From Pyxidicoccus trucidator (GTDB lineage: Bacteria > Myxococcota > Myxococcia > Myxococcales > Myxococcaceae): a DNA stretch of 64,000 nt. Positions 42,917-52,888 of the stretch are shown here, piece by piece. A program made the translations under genes and the position numbers. How positions within the stretch are numbered: the first letter of the stretch is position 1; each line of letters begins with the position of its first letter. The stretch covers positions 256,214 through 320,213 of the forward strand of contig NZ_JAAIXZ010000013.1 of NCBI RefSeq assembly GCF_010894435.1, given 5' to 3'. The notes under the pieces were generated by a model. The model had not been told where the DNA came from. It saw only the letters and a program-made list of their open reading frames with translations, and searched no databases.

Positions 42917-44269
42917 TCAGCCTCGGGGGCGCTCTGCGCTGCGGTGACGCTCGGCGACGCGGTAGAGCTGGGTGAGCGAGCAGTCCAGCAGGGCCTGGGT
43001 GGAGCGCATGTAGCGGTGTGCCCGGAGGAACGGAAGCCACACGCGGTCGCCCACGCGAACCTGCGCCTCCTCCAGCTTCTTGCGCGGTATCCACTGTCCT
43101 CCGAGGTTCTTCACCAGCACCTGGCCCAGGTACGCCCCCACCGCGGGCACCGCTTGCTCGTCCACCTTCCACCGCTCGAACCGCTCCGGGAAGCCCTGAT
43201 GCCAGAAGTGGAAATCCACGTCCGTCAGCGACTCGGGCGTCGCGTCGAAGACCGACGGCACGTCGGTGTGCAGCAGCGCCACGAGGCGCTCGGCGAGGTA
43301 CGCGTAGTGCGCGCGCTCTCGCTCCGCGTCCTCCACGTCCGAGGGCAGGGGTGCGTTGGCGGGGAGCCACTCCTCGGGCTCGGGCGGCGGGTTCGTGTTG
43401 AATCCAGCAATCGTCCGCTGACGCTTGCTGATGGCGGACTCGTCCACCACGCGCGAGAGCAGTTGCGCCACGTCCGGGTGGAACCGGGGCTCCACCGGAG
43501 CCAGGGTGGCGCTGCGCTCGCGCAGGGTGCGCAGCACGGTGTCGAAGTCCAGCTCCGGCCGCAGGTGGACGTGCGCCCGGGCCTGCGCCACCCGCGCCTC
43601 GTCGCTCGCGAAGCCCGTGGCGGTGGGCCACATCACCAGGAGGACGGAGCCATCGGGCAGCGCCTCCACCCGGTGGGCCGGCGTCGACAACATGCGCTCG
43701 CGGCCCACCGTCTCCACCAGAGCAGGGCCGAAGACGTTCAGCCAGAACACCTCGTAGACCTTTTCGAACTTGTCCAGACTCCAAGTCTTGTCGTCGCGAC
43801 CGAAGCTGGGGTAGCCCGTCAGCCCCATGTCTGAAGCGCCGTGGGCAATGGCATACGGAGTTGGATACCGTGAGGCCCAGGCGCGGACCAGGTCCACGAA
43901 TTGCCGGCTGCGCTCCGCATCCGCGAAGAATGTGGGCGGCTGGATGTGGAGGCTGATATCCAGCTTGGACCGTCGGGACATCAACCAGAGCGTCAGCGAC
44001 ACGGCGGGAACGCCCGTGCGATGCAGCCCGATGATGGCACCGTCCTCGTCACGCCCTTCCTCTAGAGCCTTCCAGAAAGCATCGCGGGAGTAGTTGCGCT
44101 GCCGCTTCCCCTTGACGAGGGTCGGCATCCACTCTCCCGCATGCTCCTCAAGCGCCAGGAGGAAAGGCGCCAGTTCGTGCTCCAGCCGGGCCTGCGGGTC
44201 AAAAGCGCCGTCAAAGAAGAGGGTCAGGTCGTCCCTGACGCTCAAGTCCCGCATCGTCAGCAGCTTCAT
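42917..44269 (-). CDS. Probable immunity protein (SitI-like), myxobacterial family
   Basis: 450-residue soluble protein. N-terminal half has SVRDDLTLFFDGAFDPQARL, GVPAVSLTLWLMSRRSKLDI, SLHIQPPTFFADAERSRQFV and KVYEVFWLNVFGPALVETVG, resembling Imm52-type immunity proteins; the C-terminal half (ESLTDVDFHFWHQGFPERFE, VRVGDRVWLPFLRAHRYMRS) is a second conserved region. No signal peptide, so cytoplasmic. Start overlaps the stop of the lipoprotein toxin candidate by four bases (ATGA), the usual toxin-immunity coupling. Assignment rests on context plus remembered family resemblance. Confidence 0.62.
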   Translation of the reverse strand: MKLLTMRDLSVRDDLTLFFDGAFDPQARLEHELAPFLLALEEHAGEWMPTLVKGKRQRNYSRDAFWKALEEGRDEDGAIIGLHRTGVPAVSLTLWLMSRRSKLDISLHIQPPTFFADAERSRQFVDLVRAWASRYPTPYAIAHGASDMGLTGYPSFGRDDKTWSLDKFEKVYEVFWLNVFGPALVETVGRERMLSTPAHRVEALPDGSVLLVMWPTATGFASDEARVAQARAHVHLRPELDFDTVLRTLRERSATLAPVEPRFHPDVAQLLSRVVDESAISKRQRTIAGFNTNPPPEPEEWLPANAPLPSDVEDAERERAHYAYLAERLVALLHTDVPSVFDATPESLTDVDFHFWHQGFPERFERWKVDEQAVPAVGAYLGQVLVKNLGGQWIPRKKLEEAQVRVGDRVWLPFLRAHRYMRSTQALLDCSLTQLYRVAERHRSAERPRG

Positions 44270-46449
44270 TGGAACTGCACCTCCACTGTCTTGGCGTTCT
44301 CTTTGACGTTTTGCATGACACGCTCCAACGCACTGGTGCGGTCGGGCTTCAGTTCGCCCCCTTCATAGATGAGGCAGACCCGTTTCACCCGCACCTCCAT
44401 CTCCAGCCCGGGCCGACGGATGCGCACCACCTCACCGTAGTACCGCAAGGCGTCTCTCGCATCCGCCTGCATCTGCGCCCTCAAGTCCTTCGCATCCAAT
44501 GTCGAGAGATTCCGGCTCTTGAAGCTGAAGGTCTCCACGCGGGGCGGCACGCCCACGGGCGGTCTCGTCTCCACGACGAGCACGTCCACATAGCGGACGT
44601 CCGCCTTCGCCACGCCCACGTGCGTCTCGATTCGAGGCGCTTCGAAGTCCCCGAGCCACTCGCGCTGGGCCCGCGGCAGGGCCGCGTCCTCCTTCAACCG
44701 GGACACCATCGTCCGCTCGAACTCCAGCCCCCGGGCGAACCACCCGCGCATCTCCTGGTAGCCCTCCCACTTGAGGGGCCCCTCGACGGGCCTCCCCTCG
44801 AGGAGTTCGCCCAGCCGCTTCTCGCGGTACGTCACGTACTCACGCCAGAGCACGGTGCCCTCGGGGACTCCGCGCGGAGGAGTGTCCAGCGTGGGCGCGA
44901 GCTGCTTCAGCACCTCCACGTCCCGGGGCAGGCGCGCGCCCGTGGCCTCCAGCTCCGCCTGCAGCAACTTCTCCCGCAGGACTTCCGGAGGAGGGCCCGC
45001 CTCCCGCACCTCGGCGGCCCCGCCGCCACCACGCTTCAGGCCTCCCGCCGTTGTCGTGCCGGGCCCCGCGCGCGGAGACTTCGCTTCCGCCAGGTACGCC
45101 TGCGCCTTCGGCACGTTGCCGCGCGCCTCGTGGAGGGCCGCCGCGCCAACCTCGCCCCACTCCGCCACAAGGAGTCCTGCCTCCCGGCTCGCCTGGATGT
45201 ACCGCACCACCTCTCCGAGAGCGCTGGCCCCCAGCCGCTCCGACAGCCGGTCCACCACCGGCGTCAGCCCCTCCAACGACAGCGGCACTTGGAGCCGTCG
45301 CAAACCGCCCGGCCCGGAGACTCCGGCCTCGGACAGGTGGCGTGCCCCGCGGCCTCCGGCATACAGCGCCACCAGCAGCGCCGCGGGCGCCAACTCCCGC
45401 GTGGCCTGCTCGTACCTGCCCTTCGCCAGCGAGGACGCCCCCTGCCCCGTCCCCGCAGCCAGGTGGAAGAAACCCAGCGGCACGCCGAAGGTCAGGTGGT
45501 CGAAGCTCCCCAGCGCCATGCTCCCCGGGGAGAAGTGCTGCTCCATCAGCGCCTGCTCCACCGCGTCGAGCGCTTCCTGGTAGGGCGGCGGCAGCTGCCC
45601 TCGCTTCGCCGTGAAGTCCACATAGCGCGCCCCATCGCTCACGGAGGTGGTGGAGAGGGCGTCCCTGCCCGCACGGCCCAGGCCCCGAAGCACGTCACCC
45701 GCCCGCTCGCCCCGGTCCGGGAACTCGGAGAGCTTCAGCCCCCGCCGCTCCAGTTGCTCGCGGACGGCGCCCATCGTCCCCAGCGTCCCACCCAGCTGCT
45801 TGTCGCGAGCCATGAGCTGGAGCAGGTGCCGCAGCTCATCGTCGAAAGCGGAGTGGAGGATGAAGAGGGCGAACACCTCCGCCCGTGCGACGCCGTACTT
45901 CTCCGTGGCGGTGACGATGAAGGAGGCGCGCTTGCGGTTCAGGACTTCGGCGGCTTCCGCGTCCAGGGGCCCCAGTGCACCGAGGCGGACGGCATCCCAC
46001 GCCTCCAGGGACTCCACCACGCGTGGCATGTCCACCGTGCGCTGCAGCGCAACGAACCCGGCGGGCGAGGCGCACTCCAGCAACGGCGCCAGCACCTCCG
46101 CGCTGGACTCCAGGTAGGGCCATCCAGGAGGCACGCCGCCGCGGGTGCCAGACTCCGCACGGGTGGACTCGGCCTGACGCGGCCCGGCCACGGACGAGCC
46201 CTGCTCGCGCTTCGTCGCGCGTCTGCGGCGCAGCCGTTCTTCGGCACCTGCCTCCGAGAAGGCAGTGAATGGCGCGGCGTCCCCGGGTCGGTTGTCCGAG
46301 GTGCGCCTCAGCACCGACGCGGGAGACAGACGCGGGGCAGACGGCAGGTCGCCAGCGTGAGCAGCCCTGTCCGACAGCGAGGCGCAGCCGGTGGTGAGCA
46401 GGACGAGGGCCAGCCCCGCCCACCGGCGCGGCGGCGACTCAGCGCGCAT
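44266..46449 (-). CDS. Large lipoprotein, candidate SitA-like polymorphic toxin
   Basis: 727-residue lipoprotein (lipobox VLLTTGC, Cys22). Middle region: VTATEKYGVARAEVFALFIL, DDELRHLLQLMARDKQLGGT, RYVDFTAKRGQLPPPYQEAL, FDHLTFGVPLGFFHLAAGTG, ELAPAALLVALYAGGRG (one weak membrane segment). The C-terminal 200 residues look like a PD-(D/E)xK-fold nuclease: FEAPRIETHVGVAKADVRYV, VDVLVVE, then ETFSFKSRNLS with a candidate ExK-like lysine. SitA lipoproteins of Myxococcus are toxins passed between kin by TraAB-mediated outer membrane exchange. Overlaps the upstream gene by 11 bases and the immunity candidate by four. Confidence 0.6.
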   Translation of the reverse strand: MRAESPPRRWAGLALVLLTTGCASLSDRAAHAGDLPSAPRLSPASVLRRTSDNRPGDAAPFTAFSEAGAEERLRRRRATKREQGSSVAGPRQAESTRAESGTRGGVPPGWPYLESSAEVLAPLLECASPAGFVALQRTVDMPRVVESLEAWDAVRLGALGPLDAEAAEVLNRKRASFIVTATEKYGVARAEVFALFILHSAFDDELRHLLQLMARDKQLGGTLGTMGAVREQLERRGLKLSEFPDRGERAGDVLRGLGRAGRDALSTTSVSDGARYVDFTAKRGQLPPPYQEALDAVEQALMEQHFSPGSMALGSFDHLTFGVPLGFFHLAAGTGQGASSLAKGRYEQATRELAPAALLVALYAGGRGARHLSEAGVSGPGGLRRLQVPLSLEGLTPVVDRLSERLGASALGEVVRYIQASREAGLLVAEWGEVGAAALHEARGNVPKAQAYLAEAKSPRAGPGTTTAGGLKRGGGGAAEVREAGPPPEVLREKLLQAELEATGARLPRDVEVLKQLAPTLDTPPRGVPEGTVLWREYVTYREKRLGELLEGRPVEGPLKWEGYQEMRGWFARGLEFERTMVSRLKEDAALPRAQREWLGDFEAPRIETHVGVAKADVRYVDVLVVETRPPVGVPPRVETFSFKSRNLSTLDAKDLRAQMQADARDALRYYGEVVRIRRPGLEMEVRVKRVCLIYEGGELKPDRTSALERVMQNVKENAKTVEVQFQ

Positions 46450-47800
46450 TGTCCACCCCCAGTCCCACCGAAGCGAAGGCGCCCGGACGCAACGCCCCTT
46501 CCGCCGTGGGGTACAGCAGCGTGCCCCCCTGGCCCATGGCGTACAGCCGCCCTCCAAGGAAGCGCCAGCGCACCTCTCCTGAAGCCAGGTAGCGCGTCCC
46601 CGGCTGGCGCAGGCCCACCGCCATGCCCCTGACGGCCGCTTCGACGTCGCGCCCGAAGAGCTGCACGGCCAGCCGCCCGTCCGCGTCCACGCGGCCCCAA
46701 CTGAAGGCCTCGACGCCCAACGAGAGGCGCAGGTGGCGCCGCAAGAGGTCGCCCAACCGCACCGCGTCCCAGCCCACCACCAGCTCACCGAAGACGGAGT
46801 ACCCCTCGGGGAAGGGAGCATCCGCCAGCGGCAGTCCCGAAGTGCCCGCCGTCTGGAAGCGCGCCAGCTCGTAGTCCGGTCCGAAGGCCCCCTGGCGGAA
46901 GCCTCCTTGCTGGCGTCGCGCCTCCAGCCTCACCAACAGGTCCAGCGTCGGTGACACGAGGTCCGCGCCCACGCCCGCCACCACTCCCCATGCGCCTCCG
47001 CGTCCCGGGCGCCCGCCCCCGCCAGCCAGCAGGTGCAGCTCGAAGCCCTGGCGCACCCACACGACGGCCGTGCCATCCACATGCGCCAGCATCACCCGCT
47101 GAGAGGTACTGCCAGCACGGCCCCAGTCGAGCACGGAAGAGAGCGCGAGTGTGTAGCGCCCGGGCTGCTCCGACCGGCCGAAGAGGACGTGCCACACGTC
47201 CAGCTCGACTTCCGCACCCATGAGACGCGCGCCCAGCACATCCGAGACGAACGCCTCCGCGTAGAGCGGCCCCACTGTCCCGGTAAGCACCGCCCCCGCG
47301 GGGTGGTAGTCGGGATTGCTTCGATTGGAGTAGCGCCGCACCAGGTGCCCGGACAGCAGCGTGAAGCAGTCCAGGGAGCCCGCCCAGAGCGCGACCGGGG
47401 ACGCGTCGCTTCCCAGCGAAAGGAGGCGCACCAGCTGTCCCCAGTCCGAGAGGCTGTCCCAGTCCTCCTTGCGTACGAGGCCGTCCCGCTCCCCGCCACC
47501 CCAGGCGCGCAGCCGCACCGGAGCGCCCAGGTTGAGACCGAACGTGTCGCCACCGTCGACCACCCACGTGGGCTCCACCTGCACGAAGCCCTCGGCGTCC
47601 CCCGCGCCATGTCGTGGCAGCAGCGTCAGCTGCGTGGCCTCCAGGCGCGCCAGGAAGCTCCACTCCGCATCCGGACGGACGGAGGCGGATGGAGCGTCGG
47701 CCTCCTCACCCGCCCCATGGGGCTCCACGGGCTCCTCCGCCCACCCCGCGCCCGCGGCCAGCAGCAGTGACACGACGGCCCAGCCTCGACTCATGGACAT
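46439..47800 (-). CDS. Exported barrel-like protein, first gene of toxin-like operon
   Basis: 453-residue exported protein (signal peptide MSMSRGWAVVSLLLAAGAGW, cleavage after WAE or nearby). The mature protein alternates polar and hydrophobic residues and is Gly/aromatic-rich, as in outer-membrane beta-barrels: WSFLARLEATQLTLLPRHG, FGLNLGAPVRLRAWGGG, GYSVFGELVVGWDAVRLGDL, LRLSLGVEAFSWGRVDADGR. It ends without a terminal aromatic (VGLGVDNAR), which is atypical for BAM substrates. It overlaps the lipoprotein gene, so it occupies the sitB position of a B-A-I order. Confidence 0.7.
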   Translation of the reverse strand: MSMSRGWAVVSLLLAAGAGWAEEPVEPHGAGEEADAPSASVRPDAEWSFLARLEATQLTLLPRHGAGDAEGFVQVEPTWVVDGGDTFGLNLGAPVRLRAWGGGERDGLVRKEDWDSLSDWGQLVRLLSLGSDASPVALWAGSLDCFTLLSGHLVRRYSNRSNPDYHPAGAVLTGTVGPLYAEAFVSDVLGARLMGAEVELDVWHVLFGRSEQPGRYTLALSSVLDWGRAGSTSQRVMLAHVDGTAVVWVRQGFELHLLAGGGGRPGRGGAWGVVAGVGADLVSPTLDLLVRLEARRQQGGFRQGAFGPDYELARFQTAGTSGLPLADAPFPEGYSVFGELVVGWDAVRLGDLLRRHLRLSLGVEAFSWGRVDADGRLAVQLFGRDVEAAVRGMAVGLRQPGTRYLASGEVRWRFLGGRLYAMGQGGTLLYPTAEGALRPGAFASVGLGVDNAR

Positions 47801-47998
47801 ACACACCGCCCGTGATGGCTTCCCGGAAGGGGGAAGGAGTCGAGGTTGTCCGGCCAGTCCGACAAAGCGCCGCGCCGGAGACAGGGACGGCGTCCTGAGC
47901 CGCGCGTCTGTCCATCGCCGGGTGTCGGGCACGGGCCCCGGCGTCGCGGCACCTTTCGCTCCTTCGCGCCTTCGTGAAGCGTGCCGGACGTTCCTGCG

Positions 47999-48892
47999 TC
48001 ACGCCCCGCCGTTCAGCATCCGCCGTCTCCACGCGGCCGGAGTGACACCGTGCACCCGCCGGAACAGGCGGATGAAGTGCGTCACGTCCGCGTAGCCCAC
48101 GCGCTCGGCGATGATGTCCACGCGCTCGTCCGTGCCGCGCAGTCGGCGCCGGGCCTCCGCCATGCGGCACTCGAGAATCCACTCGCCCACCGTGCGGCCC
48201 GTCTCCTGCCGTACGATTCCCGCCACGTGCGCGGAGGAGCGTCCCAGCTCGCGCGCCACCTTCGCAAGGGACAGCGGCTCGAGGCAGTGGGTTTCAATGT
48301 ACGTGAGCGCCCTGCGCCCGAGACCCACGGAGGTCGGCTCGCCCCCGACAGCCGGCGTCGAGATTCGCTCCAGCTCGATGAGCACCAGCCGGAGCAGGGC
48401 GATGGCGGCCTCTTCGCGGCCCCGGTCCTCATGCGCCAGTTCCTCGTCCAGCAGCCGCATCCACCGCAGCAGCCGCTTGCGCTGCACCAGCGTGGGCCGC
48501 AGCACGGGGTGACAGCCCTGGCGCACCCGCAGCAGCGGCCCGAGCCGGGACGCCCCCTCCCCCTCCCCTCCCGGCTCTCCACGGGCGAGCACCTCCGGGT
48601 GGAAGGCGAGCCCCCACCCCTCCGCGTCCGAGACCCCGCCCCGGTGCGCATCGCCGGGAGGAATGAGGTGGACATCTCCAGCACGCAGCACCTGGTCGCC
48701 CGCGTGCCGAATCCTCGACTCGCCCCGCGTCACCAACATGACGACGGCGTACGTGTGGACGGCGGAACCGCCCCCCATTCCCGTGCGCTTCGCTTGAAGC
48801 CGCGTCACCAGGATGGGGAGCCGTCCCCGCTCGAAGTCCGGAGGCATCGGCGGAAAGCTGGCGCGTCTGGGCGGGCGCGACTCGGAGGGCAT
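47999..48892 (-). CDS. AraC family transcriptional regulator
   Basis: 297-residue regulator: an N-terminal cupin (VHTYAVVMLVTRGESRIRHA, LIPPGDAHRGG) and a C-terminal double helix-turn-helix (PLSLAKVARELGRSSAHVAG, then RMAEARRRLRGTDERVDIIA and ERVGYADVTHFIRLFRRVHG-VTP). It is the AraC_binding_2/cupin type that responds to small molecules. It follows the GliT-like flavoprotein on the same strand 42 bases downstream and is likely its regulator. Confidence 0.9.
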   Translation of the reverse strand: MPSESRPPRRASFPPMPPDFERGRLPILVTRLQAKRTGMGGGSAVHTYAVVMLVTRGESRIRHAGDQVLRAGDVHLIPPGDAHRGGVSDAEGWGLAFHPEVLARGEPGGEGEGASRLGPLLRVRQGCHPVLRPTLVQRKRLLRWMRLLDEELAHEDRGREEAAIALLRLVLIELERISTPAVGGEPTSVGLGRRALTYIETHCLEPLSLAKVARELGRSSAHVAGIVRQETGRTVGEWILECRMAEARRRLRGTDERVDIIAERVGYADVTHFIRLFRRVHGVTPAAWRRRMLNGGA

Positions 48893-48934
48893 GCGGCGTT
48901 CGTAGCGGTCAACCGCGCGAAGCTCAACCCCGCA

Positions 48935-49855
48935 TCACCCGTGGGTGAAGCCCGCGGCCTCCAGGTTCATCCCGTGGTTCGCCATGGCTGCCGCGAACAT
49001 GCCCGCCGACGCGGCCATGATGGCCCCCTGGATGGGCGTCGTGAGGTCTCCCCCCGCGAGGATGCCGGGGATGGAGGTCTCCTGCTGTGCGTTCACCTTG
49101 ACGTAGCCCTGCTCGTCCAGCGCGAGCCCCAGCCGCTGCACGAAGGGCACCTGGCGCTGCGGCGGACGGGCGAAGAGGAACTCACGGGGCACTCGCGTCC
49201 CGTCCTCCAGCTCCACCGCCTCCATGGCCTGCCCACCCGCCCTGGTAACGAAACGGCGGATGCGCCGCTCCTCGAGCCGCACCCCGGCCCGCTCCAGCAA
49301 CGCGCGCTTTTCGGCGGGCACCGCGAAGGCGCCCTCCGTGAAGACCACCACGTCGCGAGTCCAGCCCGTCAGGAAGGCGCCGAAGTCGACCAGCATCTCG
49401 GCCGTCGCGAGCACACCCCAGGGCCGGTCCCGAATCTCCCAGCCGTGGCAATAGGGGCACTGGAAGATGGCCTTGCCCCACAGCTCCCGGTAGCCGGGCA
49501 GCTCCGGCAGCACGTCCACCATGCCCGTGGTGAGCACCACGCGCCGCGTGTCCACCAGGCCGCCGCCTTCCAGCTCCACGCGGAAGCGAGGGCCGATGCG
49601 CTCCAGGCCCATCACCCGCACGTCACGCACCTCCACGTCGTAGGGACGGAGCTGCTCGCGGCCGATGCGGCGCAGCTCCTGCGGCGGCGTGCCGTCACGG
49701 GAGAGGAAGGTATGCATGTGCTCGGCGGCCTCGTTCCGGGGCGGGCCCGCGTCACAGAGCAGCACCTTCTTGCGACCGCGCCCCAGGGCCAGCGCCGCGC
49801 TCAGGCCCCCCGGGCCACCGCCCACAATCACCGCGTCCGTCGTCTCAATCGTCAT
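48935..49855 (-). CDS. Thioredoxin reductase-like FAD oxidoreductase
   Basis: 306-residue flavoprotein with Rossmann motifs AVIVGGGPGGLSAALALGRG (FAD) and WGVLATAEML region (NADPH domain), and redox pair CPYCHGWEIRD. The CPYCHGxE form, rather than the CATC of thioredoxin reductase, is that of the GliT/HlmI dithiol-oxidase group, which form disulfides in small natural products, and of related bacterial proteins. SIPGILAGGDLTTPIQGAIM is the FAD-domain ending. Substrate unknown; no biosynthetic cluster is adjacent. Confidence 0.85.
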   Translation of the reverse strand: MTIETTDAVIVGGGPGGLSAALALGRGRKKVLLCDAGPPRNEAAEHMHTFLSRDGTPPQELRRIGREQLRPYDVEVRDVRVMGLERIGPRFRVELEGGGLVDTRRVVLTTGMVDVLPELPGYRELWGKAIFQCPYCHGWEIRDRPWGVLATAEMLVDFGAFLTGWTRDVVVFTEGAFAVPAEKRALLERAGVRLEERRIRRFVTRAGGQAMEAVELEDGTRVPREFLFARPPQRQVPFVQRLGLALDEQGYVKVNAQQETSIPGILAGGDLTTPIQGAIMAASAGMFAAAMANHGMNLEAAGFTHG

Positions 49856-50072
49856 GATGCATTGCTATTCGCGAGCCCCGCGCGCCGGGAGGGCGCCCCT
49901 TCGCACGGAATCGGCGGATCCTCGGGTCCCCTCCGCCGGAGTGCCCTCCGCCAGCCGGGACGGGCCCTATGCTGACTGCCAGGCCGGCGCAGACGCGGCC
50001 CCAAGGCCACACCTGCCGCCAGCCTGCCCTGGGAACACCCCTTGCAATCCCGAAGTGCCTCGGGAGGACATC

Positions 50073-50909
50073 ATGCGTAACGCTTTGGTGCTTGGACTCA
50101 CGCTGTGCTCGCTCGGAGCCTCTGCCGCGGAGGGCTGGACGGCGCCGTATTCGCTCGAAGGCCAGCAGGGCCGCACCTTCCGCGTCGTCTTCGGCAAGAG
50201 CGCGCCGGAGCAGGTGGAGTCCCGGCTCGGTGTCATGACGCTCCTCGGAAAGAAGGGCCTGGCCACGGCCCGCCTGCAGCGCACGGAGCGCGTCTGCCAG
50301 GACCTGTGCGACTCCGAGCGGCCCACCTGCCACACCGTGGGCGTCTACACACAGGAGCCCGACACCGCGGACATCGGAGAGGGGCTCGCGGCCCTCCCCG
50401 GACGCCTCCAGGGAAAGTTGAGCGCCCCTGCCCCCATCGAGCCCGGGCCATCTCCCTCCACGAAGCAGTGGGCCTCGAAGGACTTCCAGGTCCCCGTGGA
50501 CGAGAGCACCCCGGCCACGCCCCTGCCCGAGGGCATGCTCCCCCAGGCCTACCGGTGGACGCCGCGTGCCGATGGGAGCGCGGTCCTGGACGCGCGGCAC
50601 GGTGGAACGGAGGCCTACTCCCCTTCCGTCCAGCTCGCGGAGTGTCGTCAGGAGCGGCAGCCCCCCTTCACCCGCCTTGTCTGCCCGAGCGCCTCCTTCC
50701 TGTACGCGAAGCAGCAGCTCCTCTTCGCCAGCTTCGACGACTACGGCTCGGCCAGCACCGCGTGGCTCGCCACGCTCCAGGCCCACGGGCAGGCGCTGTA
50801 CCTCCTGCGCGTAGGCCTGAAGACGCAGGCCGTCCCCGGCCTCCTCTTCCGCGACGGGGCCCGGTGGCGGCTGCTCATCCGCCCGGCGGACTACCCGCTC
50901 CTCTGCTGA
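50073..50909 (+). CDS. Hypothetical exported protein
   Basis: 278-residue Sec-exported protein (MRNALVLGLTLCSLGASAAE). Contains six cysteines after the signal, including ERVCQDLCDSERPTCHTVG, QLAECRQERQPPFTRLVCPS and a final LLC, suggesting disulfides. The rest (FRVVFGKSAPEQVESRLGVM, ATLQAHGQALYLLRVGLKTQ) is unrecognised. GGGAGGA precedes the ATG by four bases. Monocistronic. Confidence 0.68.
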   Translation: MRNALVLGLTLCSLGASAAEGWTAPYSLEGQQGRTFRVVFGKSAPEQVESRLGVMTLLGKKGLATARLQRTERVCQDLCDSERPTCHTVGVYTQEPDTADIGEGLAALPGRLQGKLSAPAPIEPGPSPSTKQWASKDFQVPVDESTPATPLPEGMLPQAYRWTPRADGSAVLDARHGGTEAYSPSVQLAECRQERQPPFTRLVCPSASFLYAKQQLLFASFDDYGSASTAWLATLQAHGQALYLLRVGLKTQAVPGLLFRDGARWRLLIRPADYPLLC

Positions 50910-51052
50910 GCAGCGGCGCGAGGAGAGGCCCGCCACGTGCCGGTCTTCACCGGGAGCCCCACCCTCCAGAAACCGGGAGAGCGGCCAAACAACGGCCAGC
51001 GCGCGCACAGCCGGGGTGTTAGAGAGCGGGCTTCAGCCGAAAGGTAACGGCC

Positions 51053-52096
<1,044 letters not shown>

Positions 52097-52100
52097 GCGG

Positions 52101-52469
52101 CTACTTCAGCTCGCCGGGACGGAAGTAGGCGATGGGGCGAAGCTCGTAGCACCCCGTCCCAGGGTTCGCGACGGACAGCTCCTTCGCGAACGCCTCCGCG
52201 GCCTCGGGCGTCTCGCAGTCGATGACGTAGAAGCCGAGAATCTGCTCCTTCGTCTCCGCGAACGGCCCGTCCGTCACGTAGGCCTCGCGGCCCTTCCGGA
52301 GCGTCCGGGCCGCCTTCGTCGGCATCAGCCGGACAACGGGCCCGAGCCGGCCCTCCTCGGCGAGCTTCGCATTCACGGCCTCGAGCCGGGCCATGGTCGC
52401 GTCGTCCTCCTCCTTGGACCAGGAGCCGACGGCCTTTTCATCGTTGTAGCAGAGGACAGCGTAGAGCAT
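52101..52469 (-). CDS. YciI family protein
   Basis: 122-residue dimeric ferredoxin-like-fold protein with MLYAVLCYNDEKAVGSWSKE, LRKGREAYVTDGPFAETKEQ (DGPFAETKE is the family hallmark) and CYELRPIAYFRP. Family members are often found beside ECF sigma factors, but none is here. Function probably small-molecule or catalytic. ATG 52469 fits the family start. Confidence 0.85.
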   Translation of the reverse strand: MLYAVLCYNDEKAVGSWSKEEDDATMARLEAVNAKLAEEGRLGPVVRLMPTKAARTLRKGREAYVTDGPFAETKEQILGFYVIDCETPEAAEAFAKELSVANPGTGCYELRPIAYFRPGELK

Positions 52470-52530
52470 GCGGGGGCGCTCCAGGGGTTTGAGTCCGGGC
52501 GCCTGAGTACCCCAGAGGTGGGGTCTCGCG

Positions 52531-52803
52531 CTACCGCCACGGTCGGTCTGGCTGCATCCCCGTGGGCTGCCGGTGGTCCGTGGGCGACAGCGCGTCCGCC
52601 TTGGAGCACTGGCACGTCTCACAGCCGCGCTCGCGGTCCATGGTGCAGGACGTGCCGGTGATGCACGAGAGGTTGCGGGACTCGGGGCAGCGCGTCTCGC
52701 CCTTCTTGTCCTCGTTCTTGCTGCCATGGCTGCACGCCGACATCACCGTCAGCGCCGCCACGGCCAGCCACCGCCCACCGCTCCGCATCATTCCCAGCGT
52801 CAT
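52531..52803 (-). CDS. Small cysteine-rich lipoprotein
   Basis: 90-residue lipoprotein (lipobox LTVMSAC). After the lipobox there are six more cysteines in RCPESRNLSCITGTSCTMDR and ERGCETCQCSKAD, a spacing suited to three disulfides or a metal site. I do not recognise the family. ATG 52803 gives the shortest normal signal peptide; ATG 52845 is an alternative. Lies 61 bases upstream of the YciI gene. Confidence 0.65.
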   Translation of the reverse strand: MTLGMMRSGGRWLAVAALTVMSACSHGSKNEDKKGETRCPESRNLSCITGTSCTMDRERGCETCQCSKADALSPTDHRQPTGMQPDRPWR

Positions 52804-52888
52804 GCTCCAACCTCGTGTCTTCACGAAGGCCGCCGTCACTGCCACGGCGGGGCCTCACCCCGCTTCATAGCGGGGCACGGGCCAGCGG

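Noticed and set aside
42917-47800. Reading the three-gene unit as a prophage or transposon remnant
   Set aside because: No integrase, transposase, flanking repeats or phage structural genes are visible.
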